Shown here one piece after another: positions 1 to 11,640 of a stretch of 64,000 nt of DNA (the stretch's first letter is position 1; each line of letters begins with the position of its first letter). The translations under genes and the position numbers were made by a program. The notes under the pieces were generated by a model. The model saw only the letters and a program-made list of their open reading frames with translations. It ran no database searches and was not told where the DNA came from. The stretch comes from Euphorbia lathyris (lineage: Eukaryota; Streptophyta; Magnoliopsida; Malpighiales; Euphorbiaceae). The stretch covers positions 22,233,501-22,297,500 of the forward strand of contig NC_088916.1 of NCBI RefSeq assembly GCF_963576675.1, read 5' to 3'.

Positions 1-1790
1 ACTTAGAGGTCTGACCAGTAGGAACTTCAAGCACTTGCTTGGTAAGGATTGGATTTTCTGGAGTCTTGGGATCGGCTTGTTCCCCAGCTTGAGAAACAGA
101 GGCTTGCTTTTTCTGGAGTTCCCTTGGAGAAGCCTCGGTGGGATTGGAGAAGAATTTGAATTGCATGTCAGAGAGATCAGTAATGGGATCCCGTAGAGGA
201 GAATCATCCAGGAGATCAATAACTGGAGATTTATGAGCATGTTTCTTAAGTCGCCTTAATTTCTTAGCCTTTGGAGGAGAGGGGTCAGCTTGAATAGAGT
301 CAAGACATTCAGAAGGTGAATTTACCCCTAGGTCAGCATGATCCTTTGCTGTTGGCTTAGCTTGTTCTTCAACCTGCTCAGTGTTAACTGTCTCATGTTG
401 CTCAACATCCGCAACATCAAACTGACCTCCGAGATTACCCATCTCTTCTTCATCTTGGTCAGTGGGGGGTTTTCTCGAGATCAATGCCTTGACTTCTCAT
501 AAAATGTGAGTCTTCAGAGATGACGACGTCAAGCGGGGGTGCATCAATAGGGTTCATCCCAGAAGAGATCTTCTTCTTCTTTCTCAGAGGCTGCTCGGGA
601 GTATCCTCTTTTTCTTCTTCCTCAGGCTCAACTTGCCTTTTGAGGTTTTCTGTTGACTTGGGTCCATCCTGACCTTGCTCACTTTCAATTTTCTTTCCTT
701 TGGACACAAATCGAATCTTTTTCGGGGCAGCATCAGTGTCTTTAGAAGAGGTTTGAATCGCTTTCCTCTTTCTGTCAGTGCGAGCTTGCTTTACTTTTTT
801 CCCTTCTCTGGTCAGCATGCCCTCTGTTTCCTTAACCGCGGCCCCATTGCCTTTCTTGGGCACGATGGGTTGGTCATAAGCCAAACCGAGCAATATTCCA
901 GCTGTAATCTCCGTACCCTAGACGTTGATTTCCTCTACTAGGCTCACTTGGTAGTCTTGGAGGATTTTGGTGATGAGGGAGCCTAACCTAAGGGTGCCAG
1001 TACTTCTTTGGAAAGCGCCGATGAGAAAGACCGGCATGTTGATTGGTTTGTAGGTCAGCATATGCCAGATAAAGCATTGCTCAAAATTTGACGCTGAGGA
1101 TGTGGAGTTGACCTTGGGGAATTGGAAGTTCGTCAGGATGTAATGGGCCATCTTCTGGTTCTGAGCCATGGAAGTGCTAGCGATTTCCCCTGTATGACCG
1201 GCGGGCTTGCAAAACTCAGTGGGATATTCGATTTTAGTGTGGTCGTTGGTGGTTCTGAGTTTGGCACCGCTATTGGTCAGCTTGAGCAATTTGGCGAGAT
1301 AGGGAGGATTGACGAAGATTTCCTTTCCCTTAACCTGGGTAACCATATATTCCCTGTCATCATCAGCAGCTTGCAAATTTGCATAGAAGTCTTTTACCAG
1401 TTCTGGGTAGGTGGGTTCTCAAATAGAGAAGAGCTCGCCCCAGCCATTTTTAGAGATCCATTCGCAGAACGGTTTCTCAGCGTCTACGAATCCCTTAGAA
1501 AACCATCGGGTGTGATCAACCTTGTATCCCCTAACGCTGTTGTAGACTAGAGAGTAAGTTCTTTCCATCGGTTTCTTCCCCTTATCATTTTTCTATTTCT
1601 TTTTCGACGAAGTGGCAAGGTCAGCGTGGGGGTTCTTGCTTGGAGTTTGGTCATGCTGACCGTGTTCTTGAGACTTAGTGGGAGTCTCGCTGTATTCTTG
1701 CTGAGCAGGAGATTTAGGGTTTTCATCGGAGTGGTTGTCGTCGTAACCAGCACCGGAGAGATTTTGTGAATCGTTAGACCTGATTATGTC
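1..1790 (-). pseudogene. env-like / 'putative plant transposon protein' ORF, broken
   Basis: On the minus strand one reading frame reads through most of this stretch but is interrupted. A TAG lies near 1593, a TGA near 1424 (after GWGELFSI, before EPTYPELVKDFYANL) and a TAG at 918-920. A frameshift in a C-run near 473 comes before the frame resumes as DEEEMGNLGGQFD. The core (about 920-1560) contains EPTYPELV, NPPYLAKLL and FIWHMLTYKP, which resemble the domain annotated in plants as 'putative plant transposon protein', found beyond pol in Sirevirus-type elements. The C-terminal half is charged and low-complexity (KRKAIQ, EEEEKEDTPEQPLRKKKK). No signal peptide or membrane segment is visible, so I do not claim envelope function. 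The name is by family position. Confidence 0.7.
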
Positions 1791-1856
1791 ATCTACGTAA
1801 ATTCTTTGCACATAGATTCGTCAGTAGCACTAAAGATTATGTCATCTACGTAAATT
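1782..1856 (-). repeat. 22-bp direct repeat at the RT/env-like deletion junction
   Basis: The 22 bases encoding the RT catalytic box (IYVDDII) occur twice, at 1782-1803 and 1835-1856, offset by 53 bp. The upstream copy on the minus strand is the real RT motif. The second follows CKEFT and is fused to the env-like ORF. RNase H, normally encoded here, is absent, so the repeat marks a rearranged junction. Confidence 0.85.
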
Positions 1857-3715
1857 TGTGCCAGCAGGGTATTTTTACCCTTTTTCTTAATGAACAAGGT
1901 TGTGTCAGCTTTGCCTCTGACATAATTCCTGGTCAGCAGGAAGTTGGTCAACCTCTCATACCAAGCTCGTGGAGCTTGTTTCAGCCCATATAGAGCCTTC
2001 TTGAGTTTATAAACGTGGTTTGGAAGTTTTGGATCTTCAAACCTTGGAGGCTGACTAACATATACCTCTTCGTTTATAAAGCCATTAAGAAAAGCACTTT
2101 TAACATCCATTTGATATAGTTTAAAGTTCATATAGCTTGCATAAGCACATAATATTCGTATAGCTTCTAACCTCGCAACAGGAGCGAAGGTCTCACCGTA
2201 GTCAATGCCTTCTTGCTGACTATAGCCTTGGGCTACAAGTCGGGCTTTGTTTCTGACCACATTGCCTTGCCCATCTAGTTTATTTCTAAAGACCCACTTA
2301 GTTCCTATGGTCTTTTGATTCCTAGGTTTTGGTACTAGATCCCATACCTCATTTCTTTTGAATTGATCAAGCTCCTCTTGCATAACATTGATCCAATGTT
2401 CATCATGCTCAGCTTCTGAGAAGTTCTTTGGCTCCTGCACTGAGACGAATGCAACATTGCCGAGATACTTTCTAAGCTGATCTCTTGTCATCAGCTTGTT
2501 GTCAGCGACATCAAGAATGGACTTCTCCAAATGTCCTCTTGGAATTTTAATTTCTTTGGGTAATGTTGAGTTGTCTGGAATAGGTGTTTCTACAATATCT
2601 GCAGGAGTAGATTGGTCAGCAAAGGTAATTTCGGTTTCATTTTTACCTTTGGTCAGCCCTTGTACTGATGACTCAGTGGCTCCTGTTTGGCCAGCAGAAG
2701 CTGAGCTTGGTTCATCTTCAGTGGACTGAGTTGTCTTTCCTTCAGGGTCAGTTTCATCGAACTCTATATGGACAAACTCTTCTACAACTTGAGTTCGTTT
2801 ATTATACACCCTATATGCTTTACTGTTAGTTGAGTACCCTAAAAAGACCGCTTCATCAGCTTTAGCATCAAATTTAGCAAGGTTATCTTTTGTATTGAGT
2901 ATAAAGCACTTACACCCAAAAGCACGAAAGTAGCCAATGTTGGGCTTTCGTCCTCTCCAAAGTTCATAAGGGGTTTTCTTGAGTATAGGTCTAACTAAAG
3001 CCCTATTCAGTATGTAGTATGCTGTGTGGACAGCTTCACCCCAGAAATACTTTGGAAGCCTATTTTCGCTCAGCATTGTCCTAGCAATTTCAACTATTGT
3101 TCTGTTCTTCCTTTCAACAACCCCATTTTGTTGAGGTGTCCTAGGAGCAGAAAAGTTATGGTCAGTGCCACTGACTTCGCAGAATTCATCAAACTGTTGG
3201 TTTTTTAATTCTCCGCCATTGTCACTTCTAATATGAGCTACTTTTAGGTCTTTGTCATTTTCAAGCTTCTTAATCAATGTTGTGAACATCTCAAAAGTTT
3301 CATCCTTGCTACTCAGCAAGATGATCCAAGTATACCGAGAGAAATCGTCTACAATAACCAAGGAGAATTTCTTACCGCCCAAGCTGAGTGGCTGGATAGG
3401 TCTGAAAAGGTCCAAATGTAGTAATTTCAATGGTCTTTTGGTTGAGACAATGTTTTTACTTTGAAAATACTTTTTCGTTTGTTTACCTTGCTGACAAGCA
3501 TTACATAATTGATCTTTTTCAAATTTCAATTTGGGCAATCCCTCAACTAATTGCTTTCTAGCTGATTTGGCAAGGAGGTCCATGCTTACATGACCAAGTC
3601 TCTTATGCCATAGCCAGGAGTTATCCTCTTTAGACACTAAGCATATATTTTTTGAAAAATGTTTTTCTAAACTCAACATATATACATTGTCAACACGAGG
3701 GGCAGTTAAAATCAA
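1793..3715 (-). pseudogene. Copia pol: GAG-pre-integrase, integrase, reverse transcriptase (RNase H lost)
   Basis: A 640-codon open stretch. In order it has a GAG-pre-integrase zinc-binding segment (WHKRLGH ... CNACQQGK, residues about 35-75) and an integrase core with the DDE triad in [17 protein letters not shown] and [11 protein letters not shown]. The RT follows with [38 protein letters not shown] and the catalytic IYVDDIIF near the C-terminus. The ORF stops about ten residues after that box, where copia RT would normally run on through a connection domain into RNase H. It is disconnected from gag and protease by stops, so it is a remnant of the polyprotein that reverse transcribes and integrates the element. 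Confidence 0.9.
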
Positions 3716-3776
3716 ATTGTTTGTTTGTCCTTCGAGTATCCGACACTGAGTAGCATCAAATACAACCTGTCTACCA

Positions 3777-4031
3777 CTAACACAGCTGAGCTATGCTCAA
3801 TAGATTGTATTTGAGACCCTTAACTAAGGAGACTAACTCAATAGTAGGATTACCTCCAATAGTACCTGATCCTACTATCTTTCCCTTTTTATTGTCTCCA
3901 AAGCTTACGTTTCCACCTCGTTTAAGCTCAAGTGTGATGAACTGAGTTTCATCACCAGTCATGTGCCTCGAGCATGAGCTATCAATATACCATAGTTTCA
4001 ATTTCTCCACGCATCTCAGGCTCACCTGCAT
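3777..4031 (-). pseudogene. Copia aspartic protease fragment
   Basis: An 84-codon stretch contains WYIDSSCSRHMTGD, the copia protease active-site region, and ends [12 protein letters not shown], the usual protease C-terminus. The catalytic triplet normally reads D-S/T-G; here it is DSS, so the glycine is replaced, which would be expected to impair catalysis. It is separated from pol (ending 3715) and gag (starting 4038) by short gaps with stops. Its place between gag zinc knuckles and integrase is standard for Ty1/copia. Confidence 0.8.
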
Positions 4032-4037
4032 TTTAAA

Positions 4038-5820
4038 CTATTCATCTTTAGGTACCCAATTCTTTTTGGGTCCTCGTTTGTTAGCATAAACAGGTGCAAA
4101 ATCAAGTTTTAATTTGTGACGGCATACTTTTATGGTGTGGCCTTGTTTACCACAGAAGTCACAGTGAGTTATCCTTTTAGGGTGACTTTGTTTTTGGTCA
4201 GCACCATTGTGCTGAGCATGCCAACATACCTTAGTGGTATGTCCTTTCTTTCCGCAGACGTCACATTGGACAATCCGCTTGTTATACCAACACACATCTG
4301 TTGTGTGTCCCGTTTTTCCACAACAGTCACACTGAGTGAACTGTCTGCGCTGGCCAGTACCTGAGTACTCAGCATGGGATTTGGTTGAACCTTTTATTTG
4401 GTTCCGTAGGTTTGTGACATCCTTTCTCAGTTTCTTTGAATCTGATTGGACCTCCGAGACAAACTTGTGCATAATTTCTATGTTGCTATGCAAAGTTGAG
4501 TTGTCTTTGAGAAGATATCGAAGGTCACTAAGTTTGACCTCTTCGATCTCGTCACATCGCCTGCTGAGTGCCTTTATTTTCTTGTTACACTTTTTAGTCA
4601 GTGTATATAAATCACTCAGGGCGTTAATCATTTCATTTCTAAGCAAGTGTAAGGATGTTACCTCATTTGAGTACTCCTCCTGTTCAGATTCTTCAGAGAG
4701 GTCAGCTTGCTCAGATCGAGTATGGTCAGCAGCGTCATCGGCCATGAAGCATATATTTGCTGACTCGGTGGCATCAGCTTCAGATGATGTTGACTCATCG
4801 CTGTCATGCCATATGGCCACCATTGCCTTTTTGCTTCCCTTCTTTTCTTTCTTCAGATTAGGGCAGCTTGACTTAATGTGCCCAGTTTGATGGCACTCAA
4901 AGCACGTGACAAGCTTGGAGCTGTCCTTTTTGTATTTGTCACTGGATTCAGCTTTGTACCTATCGCCTCTTCTGAATGGCCTCTTGCTGTTCTTCTCATT
5001 TTTTCTGAACAGCTTCTTCATCTTCCTTGTGAACATTGCCATTTCCTCATCATCCGATGAGTCAGCTTCGGTTGAGTTAGCTTTCATGACAAGTGATTTT
5101 TGTTTCTTGTCTTCTGACTTTTATTTTGCTTCGAAATTTTTCATAGAGATCTCATGAGTCAGCAGAGATCCGATCAGCTCATCGTATTTATATGTGGTCA
5201 AGTCTTGAGCTTCCTCCACGGCAGTTTTCTTAGCTTGCCAGCTCTTGGGTAAGCTTCTTAGGATTTTCTTCACCTGCTCTTCTTTCAGTGAAGTTCTTGC
5301 CGAGCCTCTTTAGCTCATTTATGATGTTGGTGAATCTAGCGTTCATTCCAGAGATGTCCTCATTGTCGTTCATCTCGAACAGCTCGTATAATCTCATATG
5401 TTGGGTTACCTTTGATTCCTTGACCTTGCTTGTACCTTCATAGGTTACTTCAAGCTTTTTCCAAATCTCATGTGCTGACTCGCAACCTAAAATCTTATTG
5501 TATTCTGCAGCGTCCAGCGCACAGTGAAGCATATTGATAGCCGAAGCATTATTTTGTAGTTTCTTAAGGTCATCTTCTGACCACTCAATTTCACTCTTGA
5601 CAGTTTTCTCATTGTCAACAGTTTTATAAGGCACATATGGGCCTTGAACTATTGCAGGCCATGCACTCATGTTTGTGGCTTGAATAAAGTTCTTCATCCT
5701 ATTCTTCCAGAATGTATAATTAGATCCAAAGAATAGGGGAGGCCGACTAATTGATAACCCCTCAGGGAGTATCTGTGTTGTTTGGTTCCCTGGAAGGAAA
5801 CGAGTGCTGTTCTCAGCCAT
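4038..5820 (-). pseudogene. Copia gag with four CCHC zinc knuckles, frame-broken
   Basis: Two open stretches make up gag. 5230-5820 (196 codons, starting MAENSTRFLPG) is capsid-like with FFGSNYTFWKNRM, ALDAAEYNKI and HEIWKKLEVTYEG, the UBN2-type gag pattern. 4038-5087 (349 codons) is nucleocapsid-like, with CFECHQTGHIKSSC followed by three spaced knuckles (CDCCGKTGHTTDVC, CDVCGKKGHTTKVC, CDFCGKQGHTIKVC), all CX2CX4HX4C. A frame break lies between 5087 and 5230. The three C-terminal knuckles repeat nearly the same 14 residues, which suggests local duplication. Gag packages the element RNA. Confidence 0.87.
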
Positions 5821-5870
5821 TTATCGGGATCATCTCAAGATAGTTATATCTTTGAGTAGTGAGCTATTTG

Positions 5871-5882
5871 GCTCTGATACCA
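5871..5882 (-). other. Primer-binding site (initiator Met-tRNA)
   Basis: The minus strand reads TGGTATCAGAGC, complementary to the 3' end of plant initiator tRNA-Met, two bases after the LTR end CCAACA. This fixes the orientation and the LTR boundary at 5885. Confidence 0.9.
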
Positions 5883-5884
5883 CT

Positions 5885-7374
5885 TGTTGGTCCCGTGTGA
5901 TTAGTTCCAAAGGGGGGGTTAGGAACTAATGTAGCTTTTTCACTTTAATTACGCTGACTTAATTTAATTCTTTGAGTTTCACAACTCAGCTTTGGTCAGC
6001 GCGGCCAAGTTAGGCGTAAGACGGCTTTAGTCAGATACTAAATAGAACTGTTTTACTTGTGAGTTAGGAAATGACACTTTTGCGGTCATCTTCCAACTCA
6101 GCACTCTGATTTACTCAGTGTTAGCTTAAACAATTTATATACTGAGTAAATATAGCAAGCAACACATACAGATATATATTGAAAGAGAGTTAGAAATTAC
6201 TCAGCACGACTTATCCTGGTTCGGCCTCTCCGCCTACGTCTAGTCCCCAGAATCCCTCCGGGCTTTTTAAATCCAATACTGAGCTCTTTAAAGGTAGAGG
6301 GCAAACCGTTTACAAGGTAGTTAAATATGCAAGAGTACCGTCCTCTATTCGGCTACTCAACTCCACTAAGCGCTACAACCCAGCACTTAGATTTTCTCTA
6401 CCACTGAGTACCAAACTGAGTACTCAGCACACTCTCTCAATACTATGATTGATACAAAATTGTTCTTTTTCAGACAAAGAACACTTTAGATGATTACAAA
6501 GAAAACACTCTAGCATTTACACAGGAATAGAAATTTGGTGTAAGATCTCTTTCTTGTATTAATGTGCTTTTGTATGTATGCTCTTATTCCTTTTTTTTTT
6601 ACAATCGGCAAAGGATCCAAGAAGTATACTTGTCCTTTTATAGTTGTATTCTGAAGACTTGTTCATTTGAATTCTGGATTTGTCCGTTGAATCCAAACGG
6701 CTCCTTTTTGAGACAAGGCTCTGGTCAGCTTCAGATTTGCAGGCCAATCCTGTCGTCTGAATTCCGCAGGCGTCAGGTTTGTCTTCTTCTCGCAGGTTTC
6801 GTCTTTTTGTGCCAGTTTGTCTTTTAGCAAAAGAACAGTTGACCCATGCATCTTGAAATTGGCTTTTGCGTAATTCCAAGGTTTCTATTATTGGTGCAGA
6901 CAGTTGTCGGATCTTGTCTTTTAGCGAACGGATCATTCGCGCTGTCCTGAAGATCACTCAGCTTGTCTTTGATAGCCGTTGTCTGCGATTGTTTGTTAAT
7001 ACAAATACTGAGTTCTCTTTTACTCAGCTTCCATGGTCAGCTTCATTCTGCAAGACACAGTTCTCAAGAAGACTTCTCTACTTTTGATACTGAGTTGCGT
7101 TCCACTCAGCTTCGCTGATTTGTTTGATCTTTAAGCTTCTGTTTTGAAGATCTTCTATTACGCTGAGTTATACTCCACTCATCTTGTGCTGTTTTCTCAT
7201 GCTGACTTCGTCCTGTCTTACTTTTTATTTCCATTTGCATTTATATTTACACTCAACATTGAACAAACATATTAGTACAATTAAATCAAAGCACTTAAAT
7301 TTAATTGTCCCTTAATCATGGATTAACTTAAATAATTTTGTCAAATCAAAATCATGTGGAAAGGTGTTTCAACA
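5885..7374 (-). repeat. 5' LTR of the Sirevirus-like copia element
   Basis: 1490 bp bounded (minus strand) by TGTTGAAAC at 7374 and GACCAACA at 5885. The lower end abuts the primer-binding site. The upper end abuts an interrupted gypsy gag codon series at 7375. Short ORFs inside it (for example 6559-6957) have no recognisable domain. CTCAGC/GCTGAG words recur many times across the LTR. The partner LTR is outside the window. Confidence 0.82.
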
Positions 7375-8061
7375 CCTTTCCCATGCTTTGGCTAATGATT
7401 CATCCTCTTCTTGCACGAAATGGGAAACCTCGTTTCTGAGCTTAATGGCTTGTCTTGGTGGAAAATATTTCATTAAGAAAGTGCTGGCCATTTCTTCCCA
7501 AGTAGTGATCGTTCCGGGTTGCAAGTTTTTCAACCAGTTCTTCGCTTTATCTCTTAGAGAAAAGGGAAATAGCTTTAGTCTGATTACGTCGTCAGCAATG
7601 CCCCTGTTTGATTTGAAAGTGTTGCACAACGTGATAAATTCAAGGATATGCCCATTTGGATCTTCCGATTGGTATCCATTGAACTGTACTGCTGCCTGCA
7701 ACATTTGTATCATAGATGCTTTCACCTCGAACATGTTGTTCCCTTCGTTGGGCAACACGATGCATGATGAATGTCCTTCCGTGGTTGGTCTCGAATAATC
7801 TCTGATTCGCATGATAGGAGGGTTGTTATTCTCTCCCTCTTCTTCCTGGTTTGGTTGAACTGGTTGTTCGGGTGGTACCCTTCCAGCCATTCTTCTCTCT
7901 TTTTGTCGTTCTCTTTGTCTTGCACGTCGATCTCCTGCTCTGTTTCGTCTACACGTTCTCTCCAATTCGAGATCGATAGGGAAAACAGGAGGTCCAGCTC
8001 TGCGCATAAACCGATGAAGATTCCTTCTGGCTGCACTATTTAGCAAACAGATTAAAAACAC
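7375..8061 (-). pseudogene. Athila-like Ty3/gypsy gag, truncated by copia insertion
   Basis: Open on the minus strand for about 228 codons. A basic N-terminal region (RRNRAGDRRARQRERQK) is followed by a Retrotrans_gag capsid segment (residues about 120-229) with LKLFPFSLRDKAKNWL, TTWEEMASTFLMKYFPP and KLRNEVSHFVQ. It is cut off at KAWER, exactly where the copia LTR begins, so the rest of the element lies beyond the copia insertion and outside the window. The wording of the capsid motif and the tRNA-Asp-type primer site fit Athila-like elements. Confidence 0.82.
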
Positions 8062-8103
8062 CTTGTTTCACAGAAAAGTTCGTATAAAGTTTGTTGCTTT
8101 CAA

Positions 8104-8121
8104 TCCCCGGCAACGGCGCCA
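8104..8121 (-). other. Primer-binding site of the Athila-like element
   Basis: The minus strand reads TGGCGCCGTTGCCGGGGA, the standard primer site of Athila-like Ty3/gypsy elements (tRNA-Asp type). It lies between the LTR end at 8131 and gag. Confidence 0.82.
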
Positions 8122-8130
8122 AAAACTTAT

Positions 8131-9386
8131 TGTCTCCTGAATGGACTCTAGCAAGTGTACTAGATACAAGTAATAAAGTGATAAGTCAAGTATCGTATCC
8201 ACAGGGATTGAGGACTAAAGTTTATAAGAAATACTTTATAGAACAGGGTGTTCGTGGTGTGTGAATTCTTTAAATTGAGAGATGTTGTTTAAACAGTAGC
8301 AAAGTCAATGATTTAGTTGATTAGAAGGAGTATTTAATGATGATAAAAAGGCAGAATAGGTTAAGCTCAGCGGAACAGGTTACTTTCAGTCTCTAAACAT
8401 CCTATTTATTCATGAATGATGTAAAGTGAAGTCAAGGTCTCTGCTTTAATGCTCACTTAAGTCAACTCTCGTGTGTTCTTAAGATTCTAAGACGTACTAC
8501 AACCTTAAGCGTCCCTAAAGTTGGTTCTTTCTTGCATTACGATCGAAACAGCATTTCAATGAAGAAAACCCTTGATACAACCTCCTGACATCTCTGTTTC
8601 GGGGTTGAATGCTTGACAAATAGTTCCGTGAAGATGAAAGAAGTTTCCTATCATGCATCTAACACTAACATACATGCATTTAGCAATGGAGTTAAAGATT
8701 TATCAAGCACATCATAATATATCAACATTCATTCATAAATAAGATACTAAACGACTTACATAACTGGCCCTAACTGGCCAAACCCATTCAAAATGACTAC
8801 TCACTCATAGTGTAGAGTGAACAGCCTGAGTTAATTCCACAGTTCTCCATTGATGGAGTCATCTTCCTTAGAGAGCTTCGCCTCTCTCAAAGAAGCCAAA
8901 ATTCTAGTTCAAAATGATTATCCAAAGTCAAAAGGTACGTTTTTCCTTCCCTCCACTACATCTATAAAAAGGAAGAAAAACGAGCCGTACCACAAAATAT
9001 TACAAAAAGATTGTTTTTTCTACCGCTACGTTACTAGGAAATGATTAATTGTATTTTGACCCTTGAACACTCAAGGGGTGATCCATCTTGTCATCTTGTT
9101 GCTTTTCTGCCTTTCCTACGTCTACTGTTACTGCCACGCCGCTCCTGCCACTTGTCCAGTCGCTATCCGTCATCAGGTACGCAGCGGAGATCCGTTGGAT
9201 CAAAGGTTGCTCTACTCCTCAAGGTTTGTTGCAAAACAGGCTGTGTAGTAGCCCTTTTGACTTAATCAATACAAATCTGCATAAAACACTTATAAGTCCT
9301 TTTATTTAGGAATATTTCGCCTAAAATACTCACAAATTGTTATTAACACGTACGCTGTTTAATTGCAGTCATATTCATGCCTAACA
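8131..9386 (-). repeat. 5' LTR of the Athila-like element
   Basis: The LTR starts (plus strand) at TGTCTCC next to the primer site. The far end is probably CTAACA at 9386, where FAR1-like sequence begins; that end is less certain. On the minus strand the last ~80 bases carry a U5 module with CCTGTGGATACGATA, TTTATTACTTG and GTACACTTG. A close relative of it recurs in the other orientation at 45421-45495. No gene is visible inside. Confidence 0.65.
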
Positions 9387-9387
9387 G

Positions 9388-9892
9388 TATGCTAAAAAGT
9401 CTTTTCAATATTTTCAAGTGCAGCTTCATGATGGTAATGGCTATTTTCTTGAAGTTGTACTGGAGGATGAAGGGTGTTTTCTAACAATCTTAGAATGTGA
9501 ACGCTTGTACATGATAAAGTGTCGAACATAGCTAGTGACATAAAGTTGTAGAATGTTTGAGTTTGAAGGTATTCTTGTAGACATATTTTGAATTTTTATG
9601 ACTGAAACAGATTATAGAGTTGCCAAAAAAGTATATTCTTAAAAGATGGACAAGGTTTCCAAGAGTTCATAAAGAAACATGTCAAAGCCAATATGATGGA
9701 GATAGTTCACTGATAATGAGATATAATAGTATGTTTGAACTTGCTTCTAGCTTAATTGATGAGGCTATTATTTCAATTGAAGATACCTATTTGTTAAAAA
9801 AATCAATTGAAGAGCTGTTGGAGCAAGTTGATGAATTAAATTTTTCTATTGGTCAATCTTCCAAGAAAAGTTTCATAACTAGAGCTTCATAA
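9388..9892 (+). pseudogene. FAR1/FRS-family (MULE transposase-derived) 3' fragment
   Basis: The segment reads SCRMFEFEGIL, then after loss of one base (near 9570) (C)RHILNF, then ELPKKYILKRWTRF, and continues open to 9892 (start of open part 9620). This is the SWIM zinc-finger and C-terminal region of FAR-RED IMPAIRED RESPONSE1-related proteins, plant regulators derived from Mutator transposases. Upstream KKSFQYFQ could belong to the preceding part. The frameshift inside the zinc finger, stops at TGA/TAG between 9590 and 9620, and the absence of the DNA-binding and transposase domains make it a dead fragment. It abuts the Athila-like LTR, which may have truncated it. Confidence 0.7.
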
Positions 9893-10149
9893 GAAATCCT
9901 TATCCGGATCAAGTAACGACCAAAGGTAGTGGAAAATGCCTAATATCATGGAGAGATAGGAAGGGAAAAGTTAGAAACTACTCTATATGTTGAAGTACTA
10001 AACATACTAAAAAATCATGCACCATCGATGTGAGCACGAACTTTTTCGACCCTAGTGATGAGATTAAGGTGCCTGTGCTTAGTATATTACAGGTGGACCT
10101 CACATTGCGTTGTACGAGATCACGAATTGTAACCCGACCCATATTTCAA

Positions 10150-11640
10150 GAAAACTGGTTTTTTTAATAGAGTAGCTGATGGGTGGTCGATCGACTACCA
10201 CCAATGGAACACCATTTCATCGTTGTCCACAAGGCTATTGCCTCAGCCAAAGCCACTGATGGAGATCCCTACTGGCTGTTACTAAAGCACGAAACAAAAG
10301 TAACTGAACTGTCCCGAACAACTGCTCCCGCGCCTATCTCCCTTGTATCAGTGAGCATTTCTACATCGATGTTACACTTAAAAGTCCCCGTAACCGGAGG
10401 CAACCAGCCCCTTTTGACAGTTCTCATCTCAACCGACTGTTGCGGAACACATGTCATCTGTACTGCATGTCGAACTGTTTCCGCCGCATTTGTAGTCGGT
10501 TTTGACCATAACTTCTTATTTTGGTATGTCCATATTGCCCACAACACGATTGCTCGCTTACTAGGTAGCTCTAACGTCTCGGTCTCCAGGATGTGTAAAA
10601 CCCAATCTTCAATCCAATCCCACTCAGAACACGGTGCTTGCAAATCGGCTGATTGCCAGCATGTAACGACAAAGGCACACTCGGTAAAAAGATGCCATCC
10701 ATGCTCCGCATCTGACCCGTAGACCACACAAGCCAAAGTCGTATTGATATGCCTCTGCGATAACCAAACCCGGAGCGGAAGAATCTTAGCCCATAAACGC
10801 CAAAAAACATACGAACTTTTGCAGGGACATTCAGTAGCCAAATCTTCGCCTATCCCTAGTGCAAACCTCTCCCATTGTGTGCCACCTCCAACCGCCGATA
10901 TCCTGATTTAACGGAATAAACCCCATTAGGCGTAAAATTCCAAAGTATCGAATCATTCCTCTTAAACCACGGGACCAACATTCGACTGATTGAATCCCTT
11001 TCTCCCTGAGAGAACCATGCTTCCAACTTACCCAGATCCCATAGCCTTGAACCCGGAATAAATAAATCAGCAACCAGCACCGACTGGTTCTTATCCGTGC
11101 ATACCGATGTAGCATAATAATTAATGTCTGATTGTATAAACAGATCCTTCCATACCGAAATTGAATCCCCTCTCTCAATTCTCCATCTCACACCTTCTTT
11201 TAATGCCTGAATCGAACTCCACACGCTCCTCCAAACAAAACTAGAATTATTATCCAGTTTAGAGGAAAGAAAATATCCATATGGCTAATATTTTGCTTTG
11301 AACAAACGTATCAGAGTTCTCCAAGAGTTTCCACCATTGTTTACCCAATAAAGCAAGGTTTAAATCATACAAATTTCTAAAGCCCAACTCTCCACGCTCA
11401 TTTCTTACACTTAACTTCTCACAGCTACACCAATGAATTCTTCGATTACCATTCTTCTTCTTATCTCACCAAAACGAATTCACCATCTTCGGGAGCTCAT
11501 CACATATAGATTTTGGAAGTAAACACGTACTAATATAAAAGCAGGCAAAGGTTAAGCCACATATTTAAGGAGAACTTCCTTTCATGCATTAGATAGAAAT
11601 CTACAAGACCAACTAGTAAATCGTTTCATTGATCTCTCCT
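10150..11640 (-). mobile_element. 5'-truncated L1-type LINE, 3' part of ORF2
   Basis: Minus-strand fragments read LGFRNLYDLNLALLGKQWWKLLENSDTF (about 11470-11300; broken), then a 122-codon stretch (10856-11224) with ISVWKDLFI, LWDLGKLEAWFS and LWNFTPNGVYSVKSGYR. A 190-codon stretch (10269-10841) follows with the RT-associated zinc-binding domain (CVVYGSDAEHGWHLFTECAF) and the start of an RNase H domain (FKCNIDVEMLTDTREIGAGAVVRDS). RNase H is broken by a stop at 10269 but resumes as VALAEAIALW. Several frame breaks show it is old. The 5' limit near 11640 is approximate. Confidence 0.8.

Larger units (their letters stand above)
1..7374 (-). mobile_element. Sirevirus-like Ty1/copia retrotransposon, 3' end outside window
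   Basis: Read on the minus strand the order is 5' LTR (7374-5885), Met-tRNA type primer site, gag, protease, integrase, reverse transcriptase, then an env-like ORF running off the window edge. Integrase before RT defines Ty1/copia; the extra ORF after pol and the 1.49-kb LTR suggest the Sirevirus/SIRE group (family knowledge; lineage inferred). The element is dead: gag and protease are in different frames, RNase H is missing and the env-like ORF has several stops. Its right end interrupts the gag ORF of the neighbouring Athila-like element, so it is the younger insertion. The second target-site copy would lie outside the window. Confidence 0.9.

Noticed and set aside
1..1790. Functional envelope gene
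   Set aside because: Several stops and a frameshift; no signal peptide or membrane helix seen; family name reflects position only.
5871..5882. tRNA-Met gene
   Set aside because: Only a 12-base complement of the tRNA 3' end: it is a primer-binding site. The same holds at 45941-45953.
9041..9309. Three overlapping small ORFs near 9.1 kb
   Set aside because: They lie inside the Athila-like LTR in different frames and show no domain.
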